A DNA stretch of 64,000 bases from Caldithrix sp. (GTDB taxonomy: Bacteria > Zhuqueibacterota > Zhuqueibacteria > Thermofontimicrobiales > Sulfurfontimicrobiaceae), in assembly GCA_020722815.1 (NCBI GenBank), contig DYKB01000010.1:55840-119839 (forward strand). The letters are read 5' to 3'. The number at the start of each line of letters is the position of its first letter. The stretch's first letter is position 1. Under the pieces are notes generated by a model that saw only the letters and a program-made list of their open reading frames with translations, had not been told where the DNA came from and ran no database searches. The position numbers and the translations under genes are program-made. Positions 52,496-62,291 of the stretch are shown one piece after another.

Positions 52496-55009
52496 ATGAA
52501 AACTTACATTTTTAAGATCTTACTCATTACACTTACTACACTGAATTTGCTGACAGGTTTTTTCCTGGCCTATATTCTTTTTCAACAGGTAACGGATGAA
52601 AATCTTTTCACCGATTTAAAGCCGGGAAAAATAGTTGTTATCCAGGTAGAACCCGGGGGCGCTTCAGATCGGGCAGGCTTAAAAGTGGGGGATGTGATTA
52701 CCAAAATCAATCACCAACCATTTAAAGATCGATTTGAAGCAGATGCAATCATGCGTTCCAACAGTCCCGGCTCGATTCTCCAATATGACATTTTACGGAA
52801 TGAACAGCCCCTGCAAATTTTTGTGCAATTAGCCCGAATTCAGGTGCGATTATATTATCTCCTTTTTTGCGCCACCGGACTCGTTTTAATTGGATTGGGC
52901 TTTCTGGTGGGGTGGAAACGGGCCTATCTTTTTGAAGCCCGTATTTACGCACTTGGAATGATTGCAATTTCATTGGTACTCTTTACCGTGGGAAAATATC
53001 AGGCACCGATCACTCTCTTTCGAAGCATTTTAAGTGGATGGGTGCTTTTTAATATTTTCCTGGGACTGGCCGCGAGTTCGCATGCCGCCATGTATTTTCC
53101 GGTAAATAAATATAAGGACGCCAAACATTATCACCTGGCGAAATATTATTATATAATAGCAGGATTTACATTTTTTTTAAGTCTTTTTTTATTAATCCAA
53201 TTTGGTCTCCCCGCTGGCGTGAGCAATTTGCCGATTCTTCGTTATCTGATTTTAATCATCCCAATTTCAATTTATAGCTGGTTGAAAACATCCCCTGAAT
53301 ATCGAAAAATAGCCTGGCGTCTTTTGATTCCGGTACGAATCTTTTTTATTATTATTTTCTCGTTTGGGATTTATTTCGTTTTTTTCATGCAGCAAAAGTC
53401 AATTTCAGGCGACCTGTTTTTTTTGACCCTTTTTCTCATTCCCCTTTTTGATATCTATCTCATTCAGAAATTTCAAGTTTTTAATATCTATCTCGTGATT
53501 CGGCGTACCGGGCTCTATCGACTTGTTAATATTGGTTTTATGCTCTTAAGCATCATCCTGTTTTTAGCCCTGGTTCGAACATTAACCTATTGGGAAGTGA
53601 ATCTGCCGACGATTTATTATCATGCCGGGGCATTTGATTTTCTCTGGACCAAAGACATCCCTGGTGAAAAGCAAGTAATTCTACAAAAAGCAATGGTGAT
53701 CGGCATTGGGATTTTTATCGCCTTCATTATTTATCTAGGGCTCCTTCATTTAAAAACCTGGGTAGATCGAAAATTTTATCGCGAAAAGTATAATTATCGA
53801 AAAGCCCTTTCTGAATTCTTAAAAATAGTCCCGGCGTCGCTGAATTTAGGGACTTTTTTTCAGAAGTTTATTGAAAAACTCGTTGAAATCATGCATTTAA
53901 AAGGGGCTTTTTTAATTTATAATAAACAAGTTATCGCTGCTCATGGTATTCGCTTTGAAATGCCGCTGGATGTTCAATATATTCAGTTAAACCACCTGAC
54001 ACCAGTACCAGTGACGCATCTCAGTCAGATTGGGCTGCAAAAATACTTAAAGCAAATCGGTGTTGAATTTGTTGTTCCGGTCATCAATAGCGAGCATGAA
54101 ATTGTCGCCATTTTATTTTGCGGCGAAAAGCGTTCGGAATCGAATTACAACCAGGAAGATGTTGAATTTTTATTAGCCATTGCCAATTATCTCGTCATCT
54201 CTTTGAATCAGTTAGAACTCCAGCTTGAGGTTCAGGAAAAAGAGCGCATCGAAGGTGAACTCAGTCTGGCACGAAAAATTCAACGAAATTCGCTCCCCAT
54301 GAGTGACATTTCACTGCCAGAACTGGAAACCGCTTCTTTTTTTGAGCCAGCATCCGAAGTGGGTGGCGACTACTTTGATTATATTCAATTGAATCACCAG
54401 TCGCTTGGAATTTTCATCGGAGATGTTTCCGGAAAGGGCACCTCAGCCGCATTACACGTTGCGAAAATTCAAGGCATCATTCGCTCACTTTTTCCAATCT
54501 ATCGTGAGCCGGGTACGCTTTTCAAAAATCTTAATGAACGACTCTATCTGGATACACCGCGTAATACCTTCTTTACGGCCATTGGGAGTATTTTTGATTT
54601 AAAAAATAAAGAAGTTCAACTGGTTCGGGCCGGACATTCGCCGTTTATTTATTATAATGCGCATACTAACAAAGCGCAACAGATGGTTGGCAAAGGAATC
54701 GGCATGGGGCTGGTTCACAATGGTCTGTTTGCGCAAAATCTGAAAATCCAGGTGATTCATTTTTTGCCCGGTGATATTTTTCTCTTTTTTACCGATGGGC
54801 TTGAAGAGATGATGGATGCGGGGCATAATTTATATGGAAATGATCGGGTTTTACACCTCATCGAGAAGTCGCACGACCATTCTGCCCGTGAGATACGTGA
54901 AGCAATTATCAAAAATCTCTGGGAATTCAAAGGGGCACAGCCGCAACATGATGATATTACGTTGATTGTTGTTAAAATTTTATCAAATAAGCTCTCTGAA
55001 ATTTTGTAA
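52496..55009 (+). CDS. PDZ, multi-helix membrane, GAF and PP2C (SpoIIE-type) phosphatase regulator
   Basis: 837 residues. One membrane helix at the N-terminus precedes a PDZ domain (~36-110: IQVEPGGASDRAGLKVGDVI), then seven or so membrane helices (~120-420), a GAF-like domain (~450-580: AHGIRFEMPL, VVPVINSEHEIVAILFCGEK) and a SpoIIE-type PP2C phosphatase (~595-835: FEPASEVGGDYFDYI, GIFIGDVSGKGTSAALHVAK, VRAGHSPFIYYN, FLFFTDGLEEMMDA, QPQHDDITLIVVK) with all metal-binding Asp residues. It probably dephosphorylates an anti-sigma antagonist in a partner-switching stress response, with the PDZ sensing envelope signals. No partner is adjacent. Start lacks a strong ribosome site. Confidence 0.88.
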   Translation: MKTYIFKILLITLTTLNLLTGFFLAYILFQQVTDENLFTDLKPGKIVVIQVEPGGASDRAGLKVGDVITKINHQPFKDRFEADAIMRSNSPGSILQYDILRNEQPLQIFVQLARIQVRLYYLLFCATGLVLIGLGFLVGWKRAYLFEARIYALGMIAISLVLFTVGKYQAPITLFRSILSGWVLFNIFLGLAASSHAAMYFPVNKYKDAKHYHLAKYYYIIAGFTFFLSLFLLIQFGLPAGVSNLPILRYLILIIPISIYSWLKTSPEYRKIAWRLLIPVRIFFIIIFSFGIYFVFFMQQKSISGDLFFLTLFLIPLFDIYLIQKFQVFNIYLVIRRTGLYRLVNIGFMLLSIILFLALVRTLTYWEVNLPTIYYHAGAFDFLWTKDIPGEKQVILQKAMVIGIGIFIAFIIYLGLLHLKTWVDRKFYREKYNYRKALSEFLKIVPASLNLGTFFQKFIEKLVEIMHLKGAFLIYNKQVIAAHGIRFEMPLDVQYIQLNHLTPVPVTHLSQIGLQKYLKQIGVEFVVPVINSEHEIVAILFCGEKRSESNYNQEDVEFLLAIANYLVISLNQLELQLEVQEKERIEGELSLARKIQRNSLPMSDISLPELETASFFEPASEVGGDYFDYIQLNHQSLGIFIGDVSGKGTSAALHVAKIQGIIRSLFPIYREPGTLFKNLNERLYLDTPRNTFFTAIGSIFDLKNKEVQLVRAGHSPFIYYNAHTNKAQQMVGKGIGMGLVHNGLFAQNLKIQVIHFLPGDIFLFFTDGLEEMMDAGHNLYGNDRVLHLIEKSHDHSAREIREAIIKNLWEFKGAQPQHDDITLIVVKILSNKLSEIL

Positions 55010-55072
55010 TAAATCAGAAATAACAATTATTTTTAATATTTTATCCAATTATACGGAAACTGGAGAAGGTAT

Positions 55073-55885
55073 ATGGAACTACATTCTGTCTGGGTTGCTG
55101 CTGGTTTAACATTATTTGCCGGATTATCAACTGGAGTTGGGAGTGCGCTTGCTTTTTTTGCGAAAAGAACGAATACCCGGTTTCTCTCCATCGCCCTCGG
55201 TTTTTCTGCCGGCGTAATGATTTATGTTTCGATGATTGAAATTTTTATGAAGGCTAAAATTGCATTAGTTCAGGCTTTCGGCGAGGCTACGGGTTACTGG
55301 GCTACCGTAGGCGGCTTTTTTGGTGGCATGATCCTCATCGGTATTATCGATAAATTCGTACCATCAGGAGAAAATCCCCATGAAATTCATCGTATTGAAG
55401 AGATACATCCCAATTCCCCCCAAAAGGACTATCGGGAATTATTTCGAATGGGGGTTTTTACGGCCCTTGTTATCGCAATTCATAATTTTCCGGAAGGACT
55501 GGCGACTTTTATGGCCGCATTGAAAGATCCCTCGCTGGGTGTTGCGATTGCCGTGGCGATTGCCATTCACAATATTCCAGAAGGTATTGCTGTTTCTATC
55601 CCTATCTATTATGCCACCAATAACCGGAAAAAAGCTTTCTTTTACTCTTTTTCCTCAGGATTAGCAGAACCTGTTGGGGCGCTGGTTGGTTATTTTCTCA
55701 TTTTTCAGTTTATTAACGAGGCCGCTTTTGGCGTTATCTTTTCGGCAGTTGCCGGCATTATGGTGTTTATTTCGCTGGATGAACTTTTACCCGCCGCACG
55801 GGAATATGGAGAACATCATTTATCGATTTATGGGCTGATTGCCGGCATGATGTTAATGGCAGTCAGTTTGTTGTTATTTGTTTAA
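55073..55885 (+). CDS. zupT: ZIP-family divalent metal transporter
   Basis: 270 residues, eight predicted membrane helices. The ZupT/GufA metal-binding helices are present: [17 protein letters not shown] and [14 protein letters not shown] (HNFPEG and HNIPEG), and the last third has [11 protein letters not shown]. The cytoplasmic loop after helix 3 carries [15 protein letters not shown], a histidine-rich region. It imports zinc and other divalent cations. Possibly co-transcribed with the phosphatase 63 bases upstream. Confidence 0.93.
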   Translation: MELHSVWVAAGLTLFAGLSTGVGSALAFFAKRTNTRFLSIALGFSAGVMIYVSMIEIFMKAKIALVQAFGEATGYWATVGGFFGGMILIGIIDKFVPSGENPHEIHRIEEIHPNSPQKDYRELFRMGVFTALVIAIHNFPEGLATFMAALKDPSLGVAIAVAIAIHNIPEGIAVSIPIYYATNNRKKAFFYSFSSGLAEPVGALVGYFLIFQFINEAAFGVIFSAVAGIMVFISLDELLPAAREYGEHHLSIYGLIAGMMLMAVSLLLFV

Positions 55886-55955
55886 AAACCAGGTTGTTCA
55901 ACTGCAAAGATTATTAATTTCAAGGTTACAATAAAATCGCAATTGGAGGATCAAA

Positions 55956-56729
55956 ATGGCTCAAATCCGTTTAATATCCTGGAATGTCAATGGCATTCGG
56001 GCGGTTCATCGGAAAGGCGCTTTTGACTGGTTTCAAAAAACGCAGCCGGAAATTTTTTGTATTCAGGAAACGAAATCTCACCCGTCGCAACTGCCTGCCG
56101 AATTAACCCAAATCGATGGGTATCATAGCTACTTTGCATCTGCCGTGCGAAAAGGTTATAGCGGGGTGGCATTATATTCGCGAATTCAACCGATTGCTGT
56201 AAAATATGGCTTTGGAATTGAAAAATTTGATACCGAGGGACGAATTATCATCGCAGAATATCCTCAGTTTTATCTGTTCAATATTTATTATCCCAATGGA
56301 AAATCATCCGCCGAGCGACTAGCCTATAAAATGGAATTTTATGATGCTTTTCTAGACGTTGCTGAAAGCTTAAAAAAGACAGGTAAATCACTGATAATCT
56401 GTGGCGATGTGAATACCGCACATAAAGAAATCGATTTAGCCCGTCCCAAAGAAAATGAGAAGGTCTCGGGATTTCTGCCGGAAGAACGTGCCTGGATTGA
56501 CAAATTTCTCGCGCATGGTTATCTGGATACGTTCCGTCTGTTTAATCAGGAACCCGGGCATTATACCTGGTGGGATTATAAAAGCGGTGCGCGTGAAAGG
56601 AATATCGGCTGGCGTATCGATTATTTTTTCGTAAACCAGGATTTTAAATCGCAAGTTAAAAATGCATGGATTGACGCGGATGTGATGGGATCAGATCATT
56701 GTCCACTGGGAATTGAAGTCAGTCTTTAA
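55956..56729 (+). CDS. xth: Exodeoxyribonuclease III
   Basis: 257 residues, full length. Conserved EEP-superfamily residues are visible: [29 protein letters not shown] (catalytic Glu), [28 protein letters not shown], and [12 protein letters not shown] (catalytic His/Asp). It is an AP endonuclease and 3'-5' exonuclease acting in base excision repair. GGAGG six bases before ATG. Confidence 0.95.
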   Translation: MAQIRLISWNVNGIRAVHRKGAFDWFQKTQPEIFCIQETKSHPSQLPAELTQIDGYHSYFASAVRKGYSGVALYSRIQPIAVKYGFGIEKFDTEGRIIIAEYPQFYLFNIYYPNGKSSAERLAYKMEFYDAFLDVAESLKKTGKSLIICGDVNTAHKEIDLARPKENEKVSGFLPEERAWIDKFLAHGYLDTFRLFNQEPGHYTWWDYKSGARERNIGWRIDYFFVNQDFKSQVKNAWIDADVMGSDHCPLGIEVSL

Positions 56730-57086
56730 TCATTTTGTCGCTCATAATTTTGACTTAAAATCTTCTATTTGAAAAAAGAAAGTCAAAATGATTAGAGTCA
56801 AAATTATTAAAACAAAAAGTTAATCGTCTTGTCCCAAAATCGTCTTGCCTCAAAATTGTCCTGTCATCAAATTTATGGCAAAACCATTTTGGGTAAAACG
56901 ATTCAAACTGGTCTTTCATCATTTTGACGCTCATAATTTTGACTTAGAATCTTTTATTTGAAAAAAATAAAGTCAAAATAATTATAGTCAAAATTATTAT
57001 AACAAAAAGTTAATCATCTTGTCCCAAAATCATCTTGTCCTTAAATTATTAGAAAAACAATTTTGGGCAAAATTATTAAAAGCGAT
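56727..57086. repeat. Two tandem ~189-bp copies of an AGTCAAAAT/TCTTGTCC repeat
   Basis: CTCATAATTTTGACTTA occurs at 56741 and 56930 (period 189), each time followed by AAGTCAAAATGATTA-like, TCAAAATTATTAAAAC-like and AAGTTAATCATCTTGTCCC-like words. The second copy is diverged. The central words recur at 17550-17600 and 18450-18500. Copies contain internal complementary words (TTTTGAC / GTCAAAA), giving fold potential. No gene is seen between xth and the downstream radical SAM gene. Confidence 0.75.
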
Positions 57087-57090
57087 GAAT

Positions 57091-58041
57091 TTAACCATTA
57101 TTTTGCGCCAATTGATAAAAAATCCCCCGACCTAGCTCTTTGGCAATTATCCGACGTTGTTGAATTAGTTTTTTGAGATACTTATTCATTTCGGATGGCG
57201 GGAATCCTAAGACTGTCGAGAGGTCGTCAATGGTACAGGGACGGCGTTTGATGGTTTGTAAAATTTGCGTTTCGGTATCGGCTGCTTCAGTTTTTAATAT
57301 TTTTTCGTAGCGAAAACTGGCGATAATATCCGCAGGCCATTCCAGACGGGCGGCTATATTTTCCAGCAACTCACGGGGGGCCGGTCGGACCCAGCTTTCG
57401 GTTCCAGGTCGATCCAGCGTGTTGAGTTGCACTTTATCCGGTTTAATTCGCGGCAAAAGCTTGCGAAAACGTTCAATTTCGGAATCCTTGTCATTTATAC
57501 CCGGAATAATAAAAATTTCCAGCCAGATTTGTCCCGTATAAATCTGGCGAAATTCAATGAGGCCATTGAGAAAGGTTCCAAAATCGAGGGTCGGGTCTGG
57601 CCGATTGATCTGCCGAAAAACTTCTTCCGAAGCAGCATCCAGTGAGGGGAGAACCACGTCCACCGGTTTGATCTCCTCCCGAAGTTCCGGCAGATGGAAT
57701 AGTGTGCCATTGGTCAGCAGGGCAATTTTATCTTTTGGATAATTTTTCTTTAAATAATCGATGATTTTGCCGATTCCGGAATGTAACGTGGGTTCGCCGG
57801 AGCCGGAAAAAGTGATATAATCGGGCTGCTGATTTCCAGCTAAAAAATTTGCCAATTCAGCCAGAACGGCTTCGGTAGGAACATATTCCTGCCTTTCCAG
57901 CGTGAAACAGGTGGTTCGCCCGCACTCACAATAAACACAATCCAGCGAACAGGTTTTAAAAGGTACCAGATCAATTCCAAGCGAGATTCCCAGCCTTCGT
58001 GACGGGACGGGGCCAAAGAGATGCCGCATTCGACTGTGCAT
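57091..58041 (-). CDS. Radical SAM protein of the COG0731 type with winged-helix tail
   Basis: 316 residues. The family start HLFGPVPSRRLGISLGIDLV and cluster motif CSLDCVYCECG (C-X3-C-X2-C) are diagnostic, followed by TFSGSGEPTLHSGIGKIIDY, VVLPSLDAASEEVFRQINRP and IFIIPGINDKDSEIERF. The C-terminus (~235-316) is a winged helix (RRPCTIDDLSTVLGFPPSEM). Homologues are described only generally as Fe-S oxidoreductases; some are linked to tRNA or cofactor modification. AGGAA precedes ATG 58041; ATG 58029 is possible. Confidence 0.88.
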   Translation of the reverse strand: MHSRMRHLFGPVPSRRLGISLGIDLVPFKTCSLDCVYCECGRTTCFTLERQEYVPTEAVLAELANFLAGNQQPDYITFSGSGEPTLHSGIGKIIDYLKKNYPKDKIALLTNGTLFHLPELREEIKPVDVVLPSLDAASEEVFRQINRPDPTLDFGTFLNGLIEFRQIYTGQIWLEIFIIPGINDKDSEIERFRKLLPRIKPDKVQLNTLDRPGTESWVRPAPRELLENIAARLEWPADIIASFRYEKILKTEAADTETQILQTIKRRPCTIDDLSTVLGFPPSEMNKYLKKLIQQRRIIAKELGRGIFYQLAQNNG

Positions 58042-58207
58042 GTTAGTTCCTGTGAAATCCTTTCCATAATTTTTTAAAATAAAAATTTGATATTATTAAA
58101 CTTTTTTCAACGCAGAGGCGCGGCGGACGCAGAGAGAAATTAATTTTTACTGAATTCTGCATTTAAATCAAAATTCTTCGTGCCTTCGTGTCTTCGTGGC
58201 AATTTTT

Positions 58208-60004
58208 TTAATATATATTTTTTATTTCCTGCATCACCCGTGCAATTGGATACAAATCTTTTTCCTTATCCCAATACGGCGAGCGCTGATAAAAAAATTG
58301 CAACCGTTGATACGCACTCTTCGCAAAAGTTGAATCACTGGCCAGCCGGGCTTCGAATTCGGCTTTTAGCTTTGAATCTTTTTTAAGCATTTTTTGGGCT
58401 AAAGGTTCCATAATATAATCTTCAAAATACTCTTTTTGCTCAAAAATCGTGTTAAAATAGCCCCAGCGAATCAAAGCGTCGGGTGCTTCGGGCTCCAGCA
58501 GGTGAAAGACAAGCCGCGCCAGCCGCTGTCCGGATGGCACATACCAGGTATTGGCCGAAAAAGTCCGGATTTCTTTCACCAACTGTGTTGTAAAATTTAG
58601 CATGTGCCGGCCTTCATAAGGACGTTCGCTCCAGCGCGGATTTTCAAAACGATAACATTCAAAAGTATCCGTAATTGCAGATGAAAGCTGCTTCATTTCA
58701 ATCCCGTGCGCCTTCAAAACATCAATCACCGCCTGCCAATGTGCGGGAATTAAATATCCGTAAGGCGGTGTCATCGTTACCACGGGTTCAACATAATTAA
58801 AATATATTGAAGGGATATCAACCGGAATTGGTTCATAAACCAGATAATTCTGGCCGGAGATTTCTCCAAAGACATTTGTAAATTTATAGGCGTGATAAAT
58901 TAAGCTATCGCCTTTTCCTGTTAATCGATAGGTGAGCGGAAATTTTGTGTTGAAATTATATTTCGAGTACAATTTTACACAATTTTGATCCTCAAATCCG
59001 ACCGCATCGATGAGTTTTTTCCCGTTTTGCGCCATTTCCTGCAAAATGACCTGAATGAGATCGTAAGTAGCAAAAATCCGGGTTTTATAATCCTTCAACG
59101 CATGGGTTTCAATTAAAAATCCCGCGCGATTACGCAACGTGATATAGGGATTGGAAAGTCGTGCCGGCCAGATACCGCCCCGCAAACCTTTCGCCGGATC
59201 GTTTTCATCAATTAAACCGGCATACGGATCCAGAAGATGGCCTTTTTGTTCACAGGCCGGAATGACCGCCGGTAGAAAGTCCTCACGCGCCCAGCGGGAG
59301 ACAGCGCCGCCGTATTCATCGTGCGTATCGATGTAATAATGGATGTCGTACTGAAAATCAGCGCCATCAGTGGTGTGGCAATCAATAAACAAATGCGGCT
59401 GCCATTCATTCAATACCGAAAACAGGGAGCGAATTTCGGGCGTTTCAGCTTTCATAAAATCGCGATTCAGATTTAGCCGGGTGGCAGTTACCCGCCAGCC
59501 CATCTCTTCGGGACCATTCTGATTCAGGCGATTGTAGGGACTCATCATTTCATGTCCATCCACATTGAGAATGGGGATTATCAGAATGATGACCTGATCC
59601 AGAATTTCGGGATATTTATTCTCGATGAGCAGATCACGCGCCAGCAGCATACAGGCATCTTTGCCCTCGCTTTCACCCGGATGGATACAATTTTCAATAA
59701 GGACAATTGGTTTATGAGTTTTGAGGGCTTTGAGGCCGGCAAATTTTTTATCTTTGGAAATGATAAATAGTTTAAGTTCACGATTTTCGGCACTTTTTCC
59801 AAATGTTATCATTTTGGCATGAGGAGAATGACGCGCTAATTTCTCAAAATAATTCATTGTTTCCTGGTAACGGGGTGTCTTTTTATAGTTCGATTTTTCA
59901 GAATACGTTTGCCAATCCTCAGCACTGGCGAATGAAGCAAGAAAGAAATTGAAGATGATAATTAAGGAAATATTTCTGAATGTGATTATTCTATAATCAA
60001 TCAT
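58208..60004 (-). CDS. Secreted M14-family zinc carboxypeptidase
   Basis: 598 residues from ATG 60004, behind GGAG. Signal peptide ISLIIIFNFFLASFASA. M14 catalytic domain (~45-330): zinc ligands in ENCIHPGESEGKDACM (His-X2-Glu), IPILNVDGHEMMSPYNRLN, RLNLNRDFMKAETPEIRSL, and LFIDCHTTDGADF (third His). The C-terminal ~250 residues form an unassigned domain. It would trim peptides from extracellular or periplasmic substrates. A ~75-residue extension to 60073 is discarded for lack of signal. Confidence 0.9.
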   Translation of the reverse strand: MIDYRIITFRNISLIIIFNFFLASFASAEDWQTYSEKSNYKKTPRYQETMNYFEKLARHSPHAKMITFGKSAENRELKLFIISKDKKFAGLKALKTHKPIVLIENCIHPGESEGKDACMLLARDLLIENKYPEILDQVIILIIPILNVDGHEMMSPYNRLNQNGPEEMGWRVTATRLNLNRDFMKAETPEIRSLFSVLNEWQPHLFIDCHTTDGADFQYDIHYYIDTHDEYGGAVSRWAREDFLPAVIPACEQKGHLLDPYAGLIDENDPAKGLRGGIWPARLSNPYITLRNRAGFLIETHALKDYKTRIFATYDLIQVILQEMAQNGKKLIDAVGFEDQNCVKLYSKYNFNTKFPLTYRLTGKGDSLIYHAYKFTNVFGEISGQNYLVYEPIPVDIPSIYFNYVEPVVTMTPPYGYLIPAHWQAVIDVLKAHGIEMKQLSSAITDTFECYRFENPRWSERPYEGRHMLNFTTQLVKEIRTFSANTWYVPSGQRLARLVFHLLEPEAPDALIRWGYFNTIFEQKEYFEDYIMEPLAQKMLKKDSKLKAEFEARLASDSTFAKSAYQRLQFFYQRSPYWDKEKDLYPIARVMQEIKNIY

Positions 60005-60322
60005 TTGCGACTCCGTTTTAAAAATTGATTTTGATGAACTGTTAAAGAAAAGATAAATTTGGTTAAAAAGCAAGTTAAAATTTATATGATTAATAAAATA
60101 TCAGTTCGGTGGGTTTATCAAATTTTTGACAGGATAACGGAATAACAGAATTTGAGTTTAAATAACCTCATTCAGTTCTAGATATTTATTACAAAAACCA
60201 CAGATTACACCGATTTCGCAGATTTGTAAAACTAAATCTGTTCAATTTGCGAAATCTGCCGTTAAATCTGATTAAAATTCGACTGTCAGAGTTCAAATTT
60301 TACATTTATGTTAATTTTTTAC
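60005..60322. other. Divergent intergenic region with dispersed words
   Basis: TTGACAGGATAACGGAATAA (60127) is a diverged form of the GACAGGATAACAGG word. CCACAGATTACACCGATTTC and CAGATTTGTAAAAC ... ATTTGCGAAATCTGCC (60198-60262) form an imperfect inverted pair. No gene. Confidence 0.5.
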
Positions 60323-60351
60323 TTGACAAAAAGTGATGTTATTGATATGTT
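60323..60351 (+). promoter_or_regulatory. Sigma-70-type promoter of the HU operon
   Basis: TTGACA (60323-60328, perfect), a 17-base spacer and TATGTT (60346-60351, four of six) lie 55 bases before the ATG of the HU-like gene in otherwise AT-rich DNA. Confidence 0.6.
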
Positions 60352-60406
60352 AAATTGAGAATTCATCGGAATTGAAATAACCAACAATTAAATTATCTGG
60401 TGCCAC

Positions 60407-60697
60407 ATGAATACAACCGATATCATCAAAAATCTGAGCAAAAAGTTGGGAATTACCCAAAAACAGACGCGCGAAATACTGAAAGAGACGATTGAATCCT
60501 TTAAAAACGTACTGGTTAAGGGCGATCAGTTTTTTATTCGGGAGGTGGGTTCTTTTCGCGTTCGGGCGCGAGCCGGGCGCAAGTCGTTTAATGCTTTTAT
60601 CAGACGATGGATGATGATTCCGCCACGAGTTAATGTCAATTTTCGACCGGCGCTCAAATTAAGGAATCTGGCCAAGGAGAAGTTGCCAAATGAATGA
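60407..60697 (+). CDS. HU/IHF-family DNA-binding protein
   Basis: 96 residues. N-terminal helices TDIIKNLSKKLGITQKQTRE ILKET, then the beta-arm region GDQFFIREVGSFRVRARAG RKSFN and end VNVNFRPALKLRNLAKEKLP. It should bind and bend DNA as a dimer. The next gene, another HU-domain protein, overlaps it by 8 nt, so the two are probably co-translated and may form a heterodimer. Confidence 0.9.
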   Translation: MNTTDIIKNLSKKLGITQKQTREILKETIESFKNVLVKGDQFFIREVGSFRVRARAGRKSFNAFIRRWMMIPPRVNVNFRPALKLRNLAKEKLPNE

Positions 60698-61937
60698 AAA
60701 AATTCAAATTCGTGAAATTTTGAAAAGTATCGTTGAAAAAACCGGGGCTGATCCGGAACTTATTCAACATTTTTTGAATGAGCTGAGTGCAGCCATTGAA
60801 GAAGGGTTAGCCCGCGACGGAAAAGTCCGGATTCAGGATTTGGGAACGTTTACCCTCAAATGGCATAATCCCAGAACCGGCCGAAATGTCCAAACGGGTG
60901 AAGCGATAGAGATTCCTGGTCAATACAAAGTCCATTTTCAGCCAATGAAATCGCTGAAGCTGGCGGTGAATCATAAATATGCGCATCTCAAACCGGTGAT
61001 GCTGGATGAAATTGTAACCGAAGAGACGGAATCGACCCAATTCATGCAAACCACCCAGCCAGAATTGCCCCTGACGCAGTCCGATCACTCATTAATTGAA
61101 ACAAATTTATCCAGTCAGGAAAATGAGCTTTCTCCGCCGCCCATGCCAATTCCATCGCATACAGAAAAAGGCACATCCGGACAACACCCGCTTCCCGTCC
61201 CGCTGCGAAAGAAACCGTCCAATCCTTATCGCCGGGCTATCGTCGGGCTTTCGCTGCTGTTATTGCTGCTTTCTTTGCTGGTGATTTACCTTTATCTGGA
61301 TCGTTTTCGTCAGGCACAGCCGTTTGCGCCGCAATTGACGCAAAATGACCGGATGGCGGATTTGACTCAAACACAACCGGGAGAAAAGGGCGATAATTCG
61401 ACATTAATGGATTCCAGCAAGCCGCAAATCGTCGATGCAGCGCCCCCCAATCAATCGACGGCGGTGGCGCCGATTGAGAGGACGGTTGCCCTTTCCGATC
61501 AAAAAAGCCGAACTAGCGAACTGGCGAATTCTGGCGGGCTAAAATTCTATCAGATTAATCCCGGTGATAACCTCTGGGATCTGGCGGGTCAATATTATGC
61601 CGATCCCTTCTGGTGGCCATATATTTATCAATCGAATCTTTCTGATCTTCCCAATCCGGACGTTCTGGATATTGGACAAAATCTAAAAATACCAGCCCTG
61701 AGAAGGAATGTTTTAAGTCCTTCCCCTGATGAACAGAAAAAGTTGGCGCTTGGCTATTTTAATGCATATCTGGTCTATCAAAAAATTTCGGAACAGCAGG
61801 CATTTCCTTTTATCCGGCAGGCTATTTTGTATGATTCAACCCTGCTGAGTAGTCGTCGCTATGAAATTGCCACTTCGGATTATCAGCGGCTGTATTTAAT
61901 GCGGGATCAGCTTAAGAAAGAGTATAGCGGGAAGTGA
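60690..61937 (+). CDS. HU-domain, transmembrane and LysM fusion protein
   Basis: 415 residues. Residues ~1-95 are an HU/IHF domain (REILKSIVEKTGADPELIQH, GKVRIQDLGTFTLKWHNPRT GRNVQTGEAIEIPGQYKV-type arm). A Pro-rich low-complexity linker leads to a membrane helix (~185-205, VGLSLLLLLLSLLVIYLYLD), and the C-terminus has a LysM domain (~285-335: YQINPGDNLWDLAGQYYADP ... LDIGQNLKIPA) followed by a helical tail. The order suggests a cytoplasmic DNA-binding end and a periplasmic peptidoglycan-binding end, i.e. a protein that could tether the nucleoid to the cell wall. Ribosome site AAGGAG is 10 bases away. Overlaps the HU gene by 8 nt. Confidence 0.82.
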   Translation: MNEKIQIREILKSIVEKTGADPELIQHFLNELSAAIEEGLARDGKVRIQDLGTFTLKWHNPRTGRNVQTGEAIEIPGQYKVHFQPMKSLKLAVNHKYAHLKPVMLDEIVTEETESTQFMQTTQPELPLTQSDHSLIETNLSSQENELSPPPMPIPSHTEKGTSGQHPLPVPLRKKPSNPYRRAIVGLSLLLLLLSLLVIYLYLDRFRQAQPFAPQLTQNDRMADLTQTQPGEKGDNSTLMDSSKPQIVDAAPPNQSTAVAPIERTVALSDQKSRTSELANSGGLKFYQINPGDNLWDLAGQYYADPFWWPYIYQSNLSDLPNPDVLDIGQNLKIPALRRNVLSPSPDEQKKLALGYFNAYLVYQKISEQQAFPFIRQAILYDSTLLSSRRYEIATSDYQRLYLMRDQLKKEYSGK

Positions 61938-61971
61938 TGGGGGCGTGATGCGTGAGAATTAAATTTTGTAC

Positions 61972-62130
61972 CATCTAAAATTCTAAAATGGAAGTTTATG
62001 ATGTTTTAAATCAAAGAATGCCCCCCCGGTATCTCCCCCAAATTCCCAAAAACGGAATTTAGGGGAGAGGAAGCCTGGTTCTCTCCCCGATTTTCGCATT
62101 TTGAAAATGGAGGAGATACAGAGCATAGCC
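61972..62130. repeat. Second copy of the CTAAAATTCTAAAATG / GGGGAGAGGAAGC repeat
   Basis: CTAAAATTCTAAAATGGAAG, TTTAGGGGAGAGGAAGCCTG, GTTCTCTCCCCGATTTTCGC and TTTTGAAAATGGAGG follow the same order and spacing as 35037-35165. The two copies differ by small insertions and substitutions. The CTTCATTTGAGAATTTCAGG word that ends the first copy recurs here only at 62780, across two other repeats, so the element has been split by insertions. Confidence 0.7.
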
Positions 62131-62185
62131 GTCAGGTTAAGGTGATAACTAATTGAAAATTAAGAACTAAGTTGAATTATAAACT

Positions 62186-62259
62186 GCCCTCACCCTAACC
62201 CTCTCCCAGAGAGAGAGGATAGCTACGCCCTCTCCCTCTGGGAGAGGGTTGGGGTGAGG
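62186..62259. repeat. CCCTCACCCTAACCCTCTCCC palindrome
   Basis: The left arm (62186-62210) and right arm (62235-62259) match at 24 of 25 positions, with a 24-base loop containing GAGAGAGGATAGCTACG. Elements of the form CCCTCACCC(C/T)AACCCTCTCCC are very widespread intergenic palindromes; their translation is the well-known spurious peptide PHPNPLPEGEG. Confidence 0.85.
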
Positions 62260-62291
62260 GTCAGCTGCGCGGAATTCTATGAATTTTATTG

